DNA of 64,000 nucleotides, taken from Takakia lepidozioides. Lineage: Eukaryota; Streptophyta; Takakiopsida; Takakiales; Takakiaceae. The notes beneath the pieces were generated by a model, which was not told the origin of the DNA, searched no databases, and saw only the letters and a program-made list of their open reading frames with translations. This document shows, one piece after another, positions 1 to 9,611 of this stretch (the first letter of the stretch is position 1; each line of letters begins with the position of its first letter). The translations under genes were made by a program, and so were the position numbers. The stretch is from assembly GCA_030704615.1 (NCBI GenBank), contig CM060731.1, positions 96,142,756 through 96,206,755 of the forward strand. The letters run 5' to 3'.

Positions 1-428
1 TGTATCTGTTTGGGTTTGGCACCCGGTCTCAACTTAACCTCCTCCTGAACGAGCTGCTCTGCTTCGTGGGCAGCCTCTCGCGAGTTCCCCCTCGCCAATT
101 TGTGACAATGGGAACCAACGTGTATGCAAGCTCGGGTGAGGTCAGGGAAACGGTGCAACACATAGAACTGCTTGGCATTACAAATAGACATGCAGTGTGG
201 TGGTTCTTTGCAATGCGCACACTTAAATGTGGAGTTCGGAACCTTCTCCTGAGCTCGAAATGGTTGGTGAGCTGTGCCTGTCCAATCGGTCTCGTTCCTG
301 TGACCTCTGGATTTAAAGTGGAAGCAAGTTGGGGAGAAACACCGCAACGCGCCCGCACAAACAACGTAGTGCACCCGCACACCATCGAGCATCTTCATGC
401 TGGTGGTTTTGGTAACGCACCAAGGATG
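1..428 (-). pseudogene. Fragment of MULE-like transposase gene (element G family)
   Basis: These 428 bases match 24912-25339 in the same orientation with no gaps and about four substitutions (roughly 99%). The matched part lies in the middle of the transposase gene of element G, so this is another copy of that family, open to the left of the window. On the minus strand it encodes the Cys/His-rich segment and the charged helix after it. At 429 the match ends abruptly, at the terminus of the LTR of element A. The simplest reading is that element A inserted into this transposase copy, with GGATG (424-428) as the left target-site candidate. It cannot make a protein as it stands. Confidence 0.85.
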
Positions 429-2613
429 TGTAGTGTGAAAAGAAGGGGCGTGAATCCCCTTCTGTATAATTCTAATTGTGCTCCCCTCCATTGATTGCGG
501 AGCAAGAGGAAAGAAGCGTTCTTTCTAATCTGTCCAACTGTCGTCACTTGGCTGTGGGTTTCCCTTAGCTCCTCCGTGATCAGAGTTCAAGCAATCCTCA
601 TCCACGCCGCAGCGGAAGGGAAGACATGGATGGGGAGTCAATTTGTTGTTCACTCTTGGTTCTACCTTTTACACAACATCCCCTATCAGCAGGTACAGCA
701 CCAGCTATGCTGGTGCGATGTATTCAGTGATGCAAATCAGCCCAATGGCAGCGGTGAACACGATCCTTTATGTGAAGCCCACTTGAGCAGTGACAGGTCA
801 AAAATCCCCTTTTTGTAGTGGTGACACAGATTTAGGAGGAGGCAGCTCAGATCTTCATGGTCTGCAGTGGCACTGGTTTCTTTCAGGTTTTCTTCATCTT
901 ATCTCCCCAAATTGGCCAAACCCCCCCTTCCAACAGCCCTTTTGATTTGCAGCTCTCTCCTCACCCAAATCCCATTTTTCACTCTCTCTCTTTCTTTTTC
1001 CTTTTTGTCTGTTTCACTATCTCTGTCTATGTCCCCAGGTTCCCCACTATTTCACAGCAGCAGATCTGTCATGTAATGTGAATGCACACGCTGCTAGGCA
1101 TCCAGTGCGGCCAGCCTTGAAGTCATCCTCGGTCTCTCAAGACACAACCATCCCATCCATCAGTCTCTCTCTCTTTCTCTCTCTCTTGTCCCTTTTTCCA
1201 ATGACCCATCGCTCAAACAGCTCTCATCTCTTTTGTCAGACTTCAACCCAAATACCCCAACATCCCTCTTTTCCCTTCAACTGTGGAACACAGTTGTTCA
1301 GATCCTGATCCCATAGTGAAATCACCTTATCCTTTCCATGTTTTTTTGCAACTCCAGCTAACCATCATTGATCTCTCCAAACAAACAAGCCAGATCTACA
1401 TTGGTTCCAGGTTATCACTACACACGGCAGCATGGTGTCCAGGTTTATGACACTGAATCAAAATGCAAGAATGAAGACAACAGTGACCATTCTGAATTCA
1501 GTGACGAACAGGCTCTCTCTTTCTCTCTCTCTTCACTTATTTCTCTCACTGTCATCACAACATCAGGTGCATCCATCCTTTCCACGTTCTGGTCTGAAGT
1601 CCAGAGTCTCCATTCCCATTTCAAAAACTTTTTCTTGTCACATGTCTCTACCTTTTCTCTTCTGCCAAGATGGCAGTCCTAAATCTACCAAAGCAATTTC
1701 TAAGTCTTGGCAAAAAGAAGCCTCTGTTCATCGACTTATCTGTTTTTATCCACTAGTGAAGCGGCGGGTCTGCCTGTCAAGGTGGCACCTTGCCATCGCC
1801 CGTCAGCAGCCACTTCAACCCTTTCTCTTTGTCTTGATTCCAGACCTTATGACGCCATGATGGCTCCCCTTCTTCACTTGGACCATCCTGTGGCCTGACA
1901 ACCAGATTACGCTATGCAATTCTTCCTCTCGAATTGGCCTGGTCCTATAACAAGGAGACACAAAGCAGCTAGAAGCTTAATGACAGAGAACCTGAGATAC
2001 CATACAGCCAGAACTCCACATGCTTTACCTCCCCCCCATTGATTGTGTCCAGACTCTCTTCCCTGTGCTTTCAGCAGCTGGCCTTTTCCTTGCTTGCTCA
2101 TCTGCCCATAACTATCATCTTCAAGGCACTGGCGGCAGTGGTGGTGCGCCGCTTTCCTTACATGCTTCTATCTCTTGGAATTGATCATCACTACGAGAGA
2201 GGCGGCACCGCTTCTTTCTACACAGAATACCAAGCAGAGGCGTCTTAATGCCGCTTCCTAAGCCAAGCAAGATCCCACCGCGCAGGTACAACCTCCTAAC
2301 ACAGGCTGCCCTGCCGACACCACTGCTTGCAACAGCCGCTACGAGCCATCCGTCATCTTCCTCTTCGTTTTTCTCAACCCGCGATCTTTTAGGTCAAGAA
2401 CCAGTGATGAAAACGTTCATCGCATGGATGAAAATGTGTACCGTCATGACTTAGCCATTTTCTCCTGGCAAAGCATAAGTTCAGTGCGCTCATGAAATTA
2501 CCTCATGAAGGGATACATCCTTTCTGCAGTTGGGATGACGGGCACTCCGTCATAGTGATGTAGGTCGTAATGGTAAACATATGTAATGTTCTGTCCCCTG
2601 CATTCACACTACA
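429..2613 (-). repeat. 3' long terminal repeat of element A
   Basis: The plus strand begins TGTAGTGTG at 429 and ends CACACTACA at 2613, a 9-bp inverted terminal pair with TG...CA ends. The polypurine tract lies immediately outside at 2626-2635. The last 413 bases of the LTR (minus-strand sense) recur next to the primer site at 9199-9611. A short hairpin (AGAAGGGG / CCCCTTCT) sits close to the 3' terminus around 441-463. Long CT-rich runs occur at 960-1200 and 1510-1560. Translated ORFs inside this LTR show no recognisable domain and are treated as chance. Confidence 0.75.
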
Positions 2614-2625
2614 TATGTAGTGTGT

Positions 2626-2635
2626 CTCCCTTTTT
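2626..2635 (-). other. Polypurine tract of element A
   Basis: The minus strand reads AAAAAGGGAG about a dozen bases before the LTR terminus at 2613. This is the expected place for the primer of plus-strand DNA synthesis. The pol stop codon (TAA at 2636-2634) overlaps it. Confidence 0.55.
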
Positions 2636-4385
2636 AAGTGTCAGGGTCCTCACTGACCACCTTCACTAGCTGATCACACACTGGTGGTACGAAGGGTTTC
2701 AAGTCCCTCCTACTTCTTGTCCATTCCTTGTTTGCCCCATCTCTTAGCCTGCATCTGCGTGCAGCTTCCCCTGTCCTTGTGGTGTTTCCTGCATCTTTGT
2801 ACCCCAAAAAGTCATAAGGTCCCTCCCATGGAGATGTCATGGAAGATCTCTTTCCAGGCCTCAACATCATAACCTTGCTGTTTTCCATCAACTTGCAGTA
2901 GGTATGCCCAGTTTGATGCCTCCTTTCATAATCCCTTGCCTGCTGCCGCTGCCCTTTCTTCACACTTTTTCGCAGCTTTGCCTTCATCTCTGTGAGAAGC
3001 TGGATTTTCTGCTGCATCATAAGTGTGACCTCTGCTACAGATCCATCAGAATTTACTGGTGTTGTAAGAAAATGCAACCTGTTGTCAATTCCCAGCCTTG
3101 GAATTCTACCAGTAAGTACCTAAAAAGGTGAGAATCCAGTGGAAGCATGGACACCCATTCTGTAACCAAACAGGGCCTTATAGAGATTCTGATCCCATTC
3201 AGTGTCGTTTCCAACTCCTAGGGTGGTGATGCTCTGTTTGAGAGACTTAATGACCCTTTCCACCATACCGTTACACTGAGGCCAGTAGGGGGCGCTATGC
3301 TCCCTCTTTATACCGTATTCGTGGCATGTATCTTCAAACTCACCTCCCCACTCTGTGCCATTGTCAGTGAGCAACGTATGTGGGCAGCTATACCTGTCAA
3401 TTACTTCTTCCTCAAGAAAGCGGGCAGCAAGGGCTGCTGTATGATCTGCCACTGGTGCAGCTTCTATCCATTTTGAGAAGTGATCGATTGCCACCAGAAA
3501 GTACTGATTGCCCCTGCTGGTTATAGGTAATGGTCCTGCCGTGTCAATTGCAACTCTGAAAAACAGATCTACTACTGGAATGCTGTGAAGTTTTGAGCTA
3601 CCTGAGCGCAACACTCCGTTCTGTTTGGCCATCTGACATTTACCATAGCCCTTGAGAACTTTCCTGATGAGTTTTGTTCTATCATGCCAGAAATAATGTC
3701 GGCATATCTCCTCTTGAGTTCTTCTGACTCCAAAGTGGCCAGTGGCTTCATGTACTTCACTGATTATTGCCCCTCTATCAGTTCTTGGTGGAACTACCCT
3801 TCCATCAAAGTAGACCTCACCTTTGAGATAGGAGTACTGCCTTGCCCGCCTCTTGGCTCTCGTGCTCTCCTCTTTTGTCAGGTAGTCATTGACTTCTCCA
3901 AAACATAAGAGGTGCATGACTTCCACATCATCAAGCACATCAGGTTGCCTTTCCTCCTTAACAGCTGCTGTATGCTGGTCAGAGCTGATGAGAGAGCTTT
4001 TCCCCCATCTTTCAGCCTCACGTAATAATGACATCTGAGTAGCTTTGGTGGGTGCGGTCCATGGTACCCAGTCCCCTTCATCAATCTTGTTGCAAGAAGA
4101 AGTGTCTGGTTCTGAACCACTTGTTCCATCACTGTCTGAAGAACAAAACGTCTTGGTGGAACACTCACCCCCCATGTTTTCCTTGGCTGGGCATTCTGAT
4201 GAGGAAGTCACCCGCGTTCTTCTTGTAGTTGGAGTGCTTGTCAAGTCTTGAAGGAATGGTGTCTCTTGCAAGCTTCCCTTTTCATTGTTCGATCTCTCTT
4301 CCACAAGTTCACAGGCTGGATGTACCTCGCTCAGCTCCTTATCACGAGCACGAGATCCTCGGGTAATACATGGATGGTGGGACAA
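2634..4385 (-). pseudogene. Integrase region of element A, with in-frame TAG
   Basis: Integrase of the retrotransposon, which would join the cDNA to the chromosome. The N-terminal zinc-binding region shows the two His residues (EVHEATGHFG), but the expected CxxC reads YGKC, so the first Cys is missing. The DDE core is complete: AIDTAGPLP, LLTDNGTEWG and MVERVIKSLK. A TAG at 3122-3120 follows GFSPF and cuts the protein. The same frame then continues through a normal integrase tail with a WEGPYDFLGY motif and ends at 2634. The start of this frame overlaps the end of the RNase H frame (4331) in a different phase, so a frame change separates the two. The region before the integrase (about 4385-3850) is acidic and unrecognised. 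Confidence 0.85.
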
Positions 4386-7300
4386 GAGGGCATCAGATGC
4401 TCCCTTTCCTTGTTGCTGATTGCAGTAGCCTCTTTCCTTCCTGCACCCTTATCCTTCCAAATACCCTCCCTTACCAGATTGACAGAGCTTGATTGATCAA
4501 TACCCTTTCCTTGTTTTTTTGTAGCAAAAGTCTGTGCAGCAAAAGTCACCCTCTTTCCTTCTCCATCTGGCATTATGCCTGGTTTCAGTTCTCCCTTCAA
4601 TATGCCATGATCCTTGGTCAACATTCTACCTGTGGAAGGTCTTACTATGCCCGGAACGAACTCAAATGAAAAGTCACCAAGTAAGTCTATGCCTATGTGG
4701 TGCTCTGAGTACAGCCACCAATATGGATCTAGATCTGTTTCCAAAGAAAAATGACTTCCCAACAGTATTTTCTTGAAGTGCCAAAGGCCCCATACACATG
4801 CATAGTACTCTTCTCTTTTGCAAATCATCTCCCCTTTTTCACTGCTATACCCTACTTGCCTATGAGCTTCTTCTCTCAACTCCTCCTTACCCTCCTTAAA
4901 TTGAAATAACGAAGCATTGATGGCACCCCTATCCCAAGCTAGCTTAAGAAGATAGGCTCCATCCCTCTTTCTCCCTTCTCTTTTCTGACTGTACAGAGAA
5001 GTAGAGTATACCTCGATTTCCTCGGTTTCCTCAGCTGGTCCCACTGGATACCTGCTTAGTGCATCTACGTTAGCATGCCTAGCACCTGCTCTGTGAACAA
5101 TTTTAAACTCAAAATCTTGTAACATCATGATCCATCTACCCCTGCGTCCATATGCGTCACTTACCGTTGCCAACCACTCCAGTGGTTTGTGATCAGTCCT
5201 GATTACAAAAGGGGTTCCATACAGGTACTGCCGAAAGTGTAATACTCCCCACACCAGGGCATAGCATTCACCTTCCATAGGGTGATATTTGCGCTGAGCA
5301 TCAGATAGTACCTTACTGGCGTATGCAATGACCCTCTCCTTTTTATACTCCTTTTGTGACAAGACTGCCCCTACTCCTTTGATGGACCAATCAACATCCA
5401 AGACGAATGGTCTTGAGAAATCTGGTCTTGCCAGGATGGGAGCAGTTACCAACTTCACCTGTAAGGCAGAAAAGGCGTTTTGTGCCTCTGCACTCCAGAT
5501 AAACTTCACATCTTTTTTGGTTAGAGTGAACAACGGTACTGCCACTCCAGCATATCCTTTGACATAGGGCCTATAATATCCTGTCATGCCTAAGTAGCTT
5601 TTGAGAGCAGTGTGGTTTTTTGGCAAGGGAAACCTTTCAATAGCAGCTATCTTATCTGGATCAGGCCACGTTCCCTCTTCAGAGATCACATGCCCAAGGA
5701 ATACCAACTGTAAGTTGGCAAAGTAACACTTGTCCGGATTGAGCCTAAGATTGGCCTTTCTAACCTTGCTCAATACTCTCTTTATATGTCCCACGTGATC
5801 TCCCCAGTCCTTGCTATGGATATTGACGTCATCTACAAAAACTTTAGCGCAATCTTTGATTTCTTCCTTGAGAACCCTATTCATCGTTCTCTGAAAGGTA
5901 GCAGTGGCATTTTTTAGCCCGAATGGCATGACTAGCCATTCATACAATCCCTTCTTTGTGATCACTGCTGTTTTGCCTATGTCTCGGTCGTCCATTTTGA
6001 TCTGCCAAAAACCAGATTGTAAATCCAGCGCAGAAAACCACTTGGCTTTCCCCAACTGGTTTAAAACATCCTGAATCAATGGCATAGGGTAAGAGTCCCT
6101 TCTGGTTAAACGGTTTACTAGCCTAAAATCACCACAAAACCGCTTGGATCCATCCTTTTTTGGTGGAAGGGTAACTGGACACGACCATTCTGAGCTACTC
6201 TCTCTCATCTTGCCTTGTGAGATCAAAGTCTCAATTTGTCCTTGGACCTCGTCTTCCTCCCATTCTGATAGGCGGCTGGGACGACTTCTGCAAGGGGGAA
6301 AACCTTGTGTGTCAATTGTGTGTTCCACCTCACTGCAGTATCCCAAGTCAGCCTTGCTAAGAGCAAAGCATTCCTGGTTTGCTTTCAGCTCTTGTTCCAG
6401 CTCTATCCTATGTTCTGGGGCCAGTTCTGGGTTGATGTGCAGTCTGGATTTCAGACTTCTCCAACGACTCTCCATTTCTTCCTCTTGACTGGGTTCCCAA
6501 TTTTTTTTTTTCACCTGGCTTACAAAGTTAGCCATTCTCTGTCCTTCCTCTTGTGTGACAACCTGATTCCAATCATGGAAGTCATCCTCTATTTCTAGGT
6601 TGTTGTTCCCTAGTTCACCATTCCAAGCTTTCTGGTAAGCTTCCTGTATTATGGCAGCAGCCATGCTCTTATGGGTCTCTTCCTGAAGGAGTTCAGACAT
6701 CCCTTGGTCCTCGAACAAGTCCTCCCCTAGGTTGACCTCGTCTATTATTTCCTCAACATCCCTCAGTGCTGTTTCTACCTCCTTACTCTCCTCAGAGCCT
6801 CCCATCTCCTCATCTTTATCAGATTTAGAGGTGTCAGAACCTGAGGATGCTTCCTCCGTGTCCTCATATTCTTCCTCTGGTTTTCTTTTCTTCTCCCACA
6901 AGCCTAGGTACTGTTCATCTGACGTCAGGGTTAAGACATTACCTGCTGACGTACTGCTTGCATATCTCATTCTACTCTCAACCCCTCTATGGTAGGCTGT
7001 TTTGGTAACTGCAGGCTCATTATAATTGATGGTGTGCAAAGGGAAGTGAGCAAAATCCTTTCCTGGCCCATAGCGTACGCGAATTGTTTCAGCTTCGGTG
7101 TCCACTACAGCGCCAAACTTTTTGAGAAAGTCTAATCCCAGCAGCATGTGATATGTATCCGTGTTCACCACCATAAAGGACAAACGATTGGTCAGTTCTC
7201 CTACTTTGACCTTGATGTCCTCAAGTCTGCCCATTGCAGTCTCAAGAGCACCTGAGGCTACTCTGTAATTTACATCCTTACTAGTAATGACAGATCCCAT

Positions 7301-7909
7301 CAAACCAAGATCCCTGACTGTACTAGCTGATATTACAGAAAGCATGGCACCAGTGTCAATCTGGCCTAATACTTGGTAATCTCCCATTGTAATCATTACA
7401 TGAAGCGCTTTAACCTTACCTGTATAAGCATACAAGATCGTGGGCTCAGCGTGTGCTGAGTACAAAGGCCTTGGTACATCCTTCACAACTTCTACACTGT
7501 GAGTTGTCTCCCTTTGTTGGACCATTGCTCTTTCCACCACTTTGACCAGCCCTTTTAATTTGTCTAGCTCTCCGGGCACAGTCATGATCAGGTCCATGGG
7601 TGACAACGATATTCTCCCTTTGTAGAAGTGGTTCAAGATTCTGGATTTTGTACCTCCTTCTATAGCATTCTTGAAATTGTTCTTTGGGTAGATTTCACTC
7701 TTGGTCTTGCTTGGCTGTTCACTGCTCTCACTATTCCTTTCTGGTGACCCTGTAGGTTCAACAATCGGACTCTGGACAGGTATGCGTGTCCTTGGAAGTC
7801 TGACTTCATTGATACTATTTCGTGACATCAGATCTGTCATCTCTGCGAGTACATCATCCTCATCATCATAGAACACATCTACAAAGTTAGTTCCCGGAGT
7901 TCCCATCAT
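4331..7909 (-). CDS. Pol of element A: protease, reverse transcriptase, RNase H and a second RNase H-like domain
   Basis: An uninterrupted 1192-residue reading frame. A retropepsin-like site, QIDTGAMLSVIS, lies near residue 183. The reverse transcriptase spans about residues 560-740, with the catalytic FVDDVNIHS near 690 and LDLQSGFWQIKM before it. RNase H follows at about 830-960 (LDVDWSIKGVGAVLS, RTDHKPLEWLA, HANVDALSRYP). After it, around residues 1010-1090, comes a second block resembling the C-terminal half of that RNase H (YYACVWGLWHFKKILLGSHF, then LETDLDPYWWLYS). Its catalytic residues are poorly kept. The start ATG overlaps the gag stop as ATGA, so translation by reinitiation after gag is possible. 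Together these domains copy the element RNA into DNA inside virus-like particles. Confidence 0.93.
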   Translation of the reverse strand: MMGTPGTNFVDVFYDDEDDVLAEMTDLMSRNSINEVRLPRTRIPVQSPIVEPTGSPERNSESSEQPSKTKSEIYPKNNFKNAIEGGTKSRILNHFYKGRISLSPMDLIMTVPGELDKLKGLVKVVERAMVQQRETTHSVEVVKDVPRPLYSAHAEPTILYAYTGKVKALHVMITMGDYQVLGQIDTGAMLSVISASTVRDLGLMGSVITSKDVNYRVASGALETAMGRLEDIKVKVGELTNRLSFMVVNTDTYHMLLGLDFLKKFGAVVDTEAETIRVRYGPGKDFAHFPLHTINYNEPAVTKTAYHRGVESRMRYASSTSAGNVLTLTSDEQYLGLWEKKRKPEEEYEDTEEASSGSDTSKSDKDEEMGGSEESKEVETALRDVEEIIDEVNLGEDLFEDQGMSELLQEETHKSMAAAIIQEAYQKAWNGELGNNNLEIEDDFHDWNQVVTQEEGQRMANFVSQVKKKNWEPSQEEEMESRWRSLKSRLHINPELAPEHRIELEQELKANQECFALSKADLGYCSEVEHTIDTQGFPPCRSRPSRLSEWEEDEVQGQIETLISQGKMRESSSEWSCPVTLPPKKDGSKRFCGDFRLVNRLTRRDSYPMPLIQDVLNQLGKAKWFSALDLQSGFWQIKMDDRDIGKTAVITKKGLYEWLVMPFGLKNATATFQRTMNRVLKEEIKDCAKVFVDDVNIHSKDWGDHVGHIKRVLSKVRKANLRLNPDKCYFANLQLVFLGHVISEEGTWPDPDKIAAIERFPLPKNHTALKSYLGMTGYYRPYVKGYAGVAVPLFTLTKKDVKFIWSAEAQNAFSALQVKLVTAPILARPDFSRPFVLDVDWSIKGVGAVLSQKEYKKERVIAYASKVLSDAQRKYHPMEGECYALVWGVLHFRQYLYGTPFVIRTDHKPLEWLATVSDAYGRRGRWIMMLQDFEFKIVHRAGARHANVDALSRYPVGPAEETEEIEVYSTSLYSQKREGRKRDGAYLLKLAWDRGAINASLFQFKEGKEELREEAHRQVGYSSEKGEMICKREEYYACVWGLWHFKKILLGSHFSLETDLDPYWWLYSEHHIGIDLLGDFSFEFVPGIVRPSTGRMLTKDHGILKGELKPGIMPDGEGKRVTFAAQTFATKKQGKGIDQSSSVNLVREGIWKDKGAGRKEATAISNKEREHLMPSCPTIHVLPEDLVLVIRS

Positions 7910-8745
7910 AGTCTAGTTTTTCTACTGCACTCACTCTCCGTATGCCCGAGTAGCTTGCAAAAGTTGCATCTCACACCACACATTTCCGTGGAATGCCCGA
8001 ACCGGTGACATTTGTCACACTTAGCTGGGGTTCTTCCTTCAGGACAATATGCAGCTATGTGACCTTCTTTGTGACAAACATTACAAAGGCGAACACGAGG
8101 TGGTGTTCTAGATCCCGAGCTTTCTCCTATGACTGGTCCCCTATCAAAGTACTTCTGTAGGGTAGTGTTCAGCTGATCAAGTCTTCTGTCCACAGGGTTA
8201 ACAAACACAACTGACTCATCTATATCATCTCCTTCCAATGGCTCTAGAGGTATTTCCCCTAACTTTCCCAGGCCCCTTTCAATCTCAATGGCTGTGTCAA
8301 GTGCTTCCTCTACATCAAGGAAGCGCCTGCCCAGCATTACTCTTGCTATTTCTGGTCTGAAACCTGCTGCAAATCTACGCCTCTGTTCCAAATCAGACGC
8401 CCCACTTCTTATAAATAACCGGTTCAACCTATCGAAGTATGTTTGAACCCTTTGTCTACTCTCCTGTTTAATGGTATCCATTCTTAGCCTAATTTCTGCC
8501 AAGTCAACGATACCAAACTTGGCTGAAATTGCTGCCCTAAAGTCCACCCAGTTGTTTGGTCTAGGGTTTTGTTTACGGTACCATTCATCAGCCTTGGCTC
8601 TCAGGTTGAGCCTTGCTACCTTGAAAGTTTTGTCCTCATTCAAATCCCTGACATCTGCCTCCATCTGAATCCTCTCCAGCCAGTCATTTACATCCTCACT
8701 ATTCCTACCATGATAAGGCGCATCTATGCTGGTTGGACTGGTCAT
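7906..8745 (-). CDS. Gag of element A with three zinc knuckles
   Basis: A 279-residue capsid-nucleocapsid protein. Residues 15-170 match the helical retrotransposon Gag core (NDWLERIQMEADVRDL, ADEWYRKQNP, FRAAISAKFG). The C-terminus has three CX2CX4HX4C zinc knuckles: CNVCHKEGHIAAYC, CDKCHRFGHSTEMC and CNFCKLLGHTESEC. These bind the element RNA during packaging. Single-knuckle Gags are commoner, so three in a row is notable. The TGA stop (7908-7906) overlaps the pol ATG. The frame is intact. Confidence 0.9.
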   Translation of the reverse strand: MTSPTSIDAPYHGRNSEDVNDWLERIQMEADVRDLNEDKTFKVARLNLRAKADEWYRKQNPRPNNWVDFRAAISAKFGIVDLAEIRLRMDTIKQESRQRVQTYFDRLNRLFIRSGASDLEQRRRFAAGFRPEIARVMLGRRFLDVEEALDTAIEIERGLGKLGEIPLEPLEGDDIDESVVFVNPVDRRLDQLNTTLQKYFDRGPVIGESSGSRTPPRVRLCNVCHKEGHIAAYCPEGRTPAKCDKCHRFGHSTEMCGVRCNFCKLLGHTESECSRKTRL

Positions 8746-8816
8746 CCTTCTATTCTCTAGTCAAAGTTCAAACTGTTTCAACACCTAATTCTGACTCTAA
8801 TTTTCCTGCAACTCCC

Positions 8817-9140
8817 TTAATGTTGACCTCTATACCACTCCCACTGTCCATTTCGCAACATCTCTACTCTACCTCCCCATGTCACCTCTCGTGCCATGGT
8901 ATTTATCTTCACCCACCTTCCTAACTCTCTTATCCAAAGTGCTATGGTTGTTCTTCCACCAGTATGTATCACTCTAAGACATAAATCACCATTCGCTATT
9001 CTCCAAGCAGGGTTGAAGAAGTACAAACAAGGGTCTGCGTGTGCATTTGGTGTGCGTCTGCTGAAGCAAATCAGCACATCTCCAATGCTTGGTTCATCAG
9101 GAATCAGTGTGTGGTCTCTTCCTTCCATCAAACCATCCAA
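8817..9140 (-). CDS. Leader ORF between primer site and gag of element A
   Basis: A 107-residue open frame lying wholly between the primer binding site and gag on the element's coding strand. It is Trp- and Arg-rich (GRWVKINTMAREVTWGGRVE, QWEWYRGQH) and shows no domain I recognise. Its position suggests either an extra element-encoded protein or an upstream ORF that tunes gag translation. Element B also has an open frame in its leader, without clear sequence similarity. It may be a chance frame. Confidence 0.4.
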   Translation of the reverse strand: MDGLMEGRDHTLIPDEPSIGDVLICFSRRTPNAHADPCLYFFNPAWRIANGDLCLRVIHTGGRTTIALWIRELGRWVKINTMAREVTWGGRVEMLRNGQWEWYRGQH

Positions 9141-9187
9141 TACCAGTCAAGATCCCTAGCTAGTAGAAATCAAGATTTAACAACGTA

Positions 9188-9199
9188 GCTCTGATACCA
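9188..9199 (-). other. Primer binding site of element A (tRNA-iMet type)
   Basis: The minus strand reads TGGTATCAGAGC, the complement of the 3' end of plant initiator tRNA-Met. This is the usual primer site of many plant LTR retrotransposons. It abuts the 5' LTR remnant directly. The last LTR bases present in the 3' copy (CACACTACA) are missing here. Confidence 0.85.
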
Positions 9200-9611
9200 A
9201 AAGAAGGGGCGTGAATCCCCTTCTGTATAATTCTAATTGTGCTCCCCTCCATTGATTGCGGAGCAAGAGGAAAGAAGCGTTCTTTCTAATCTGTCCAACT
9301 GTCGTCACTTGGCTGTGGGTTTCCCTTAGCTCCTCCGTGATCAGAGTTCAAGCAATCCTCATCCACGCCGCAGCGGAAGGGAAGACATGGATGGGGAGTC
9401 AATTTGTTGTTCACTCTTGGTTCTACCTTTTACACAACATCCCCTATCAGCAGGTACAGCACCAGCTATGCTGGTGCGATGTATTCAGTGATGCAAATCA
9501 GCCCAATGGCAGCGGTGAACACGATCCTTTATGTGAAGCCCACTTGAGCAGTGACAGGTCAAAAATCCCCTTTTTGTAGTGGTGACACAGATTTAGGAGG
9601 AGGCAGCTCAG
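9200..9611 (-). repeat. Truncated 5' LTR of element A
   Basis: 412 bp that match 439-850 of the 3' LTR without a visible difference. They represent only the downstream end of the 2185-bp LTR. At 9612 the sequence switches to the integrase gene of element B. The upstream 1.76 kb of the LTR, which would hold the promoter, is absent, so this copy probably cannot be transcribed from its own LTR. Confidence 0.8.

Larger units (their letters stand above)
429..9611 (-). mobile_element. Ty3-type LTR retrotransposon A
   Basis: Read on the minus strand, the order is truncated 5' LTR (9611-9200), tRNA-iMet primer site (9199-9188), leader ORF, gag (8745-7906), pol with protease, reverse transcriptase and RNase H (7909-4331), integrase (4385-2634), polypurine tract and a complete 3' LTR (2613-429). 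The order RT, RNase H, integrase defines the Ty3/Gypsy class. The 413 bases 438-850 and 9199-9611 look identical, which points to a recent insertion, yet integrase carries a stop codon and a frame change separates it from RNase H. The two flanks disagree: MULE transposase on the left and element B integrase on the right. A deletion or recombination after insertion is therefore likely. Confidence 0.88.

Noticed and set aside
29-385. Minus-strand frame with HFELRRRFRTP-type sequence at 29-385 and again at 24940-25299
   Set aside because: It is an off-frame reading of the transposase coding strand.
495-9579. Two identical 107-codon plus-strand frames (495-818 and 9256-9579)
   Set aside because: They lie inside the two copies of the LTR of element A and are conserved only because the LTRs are identical.
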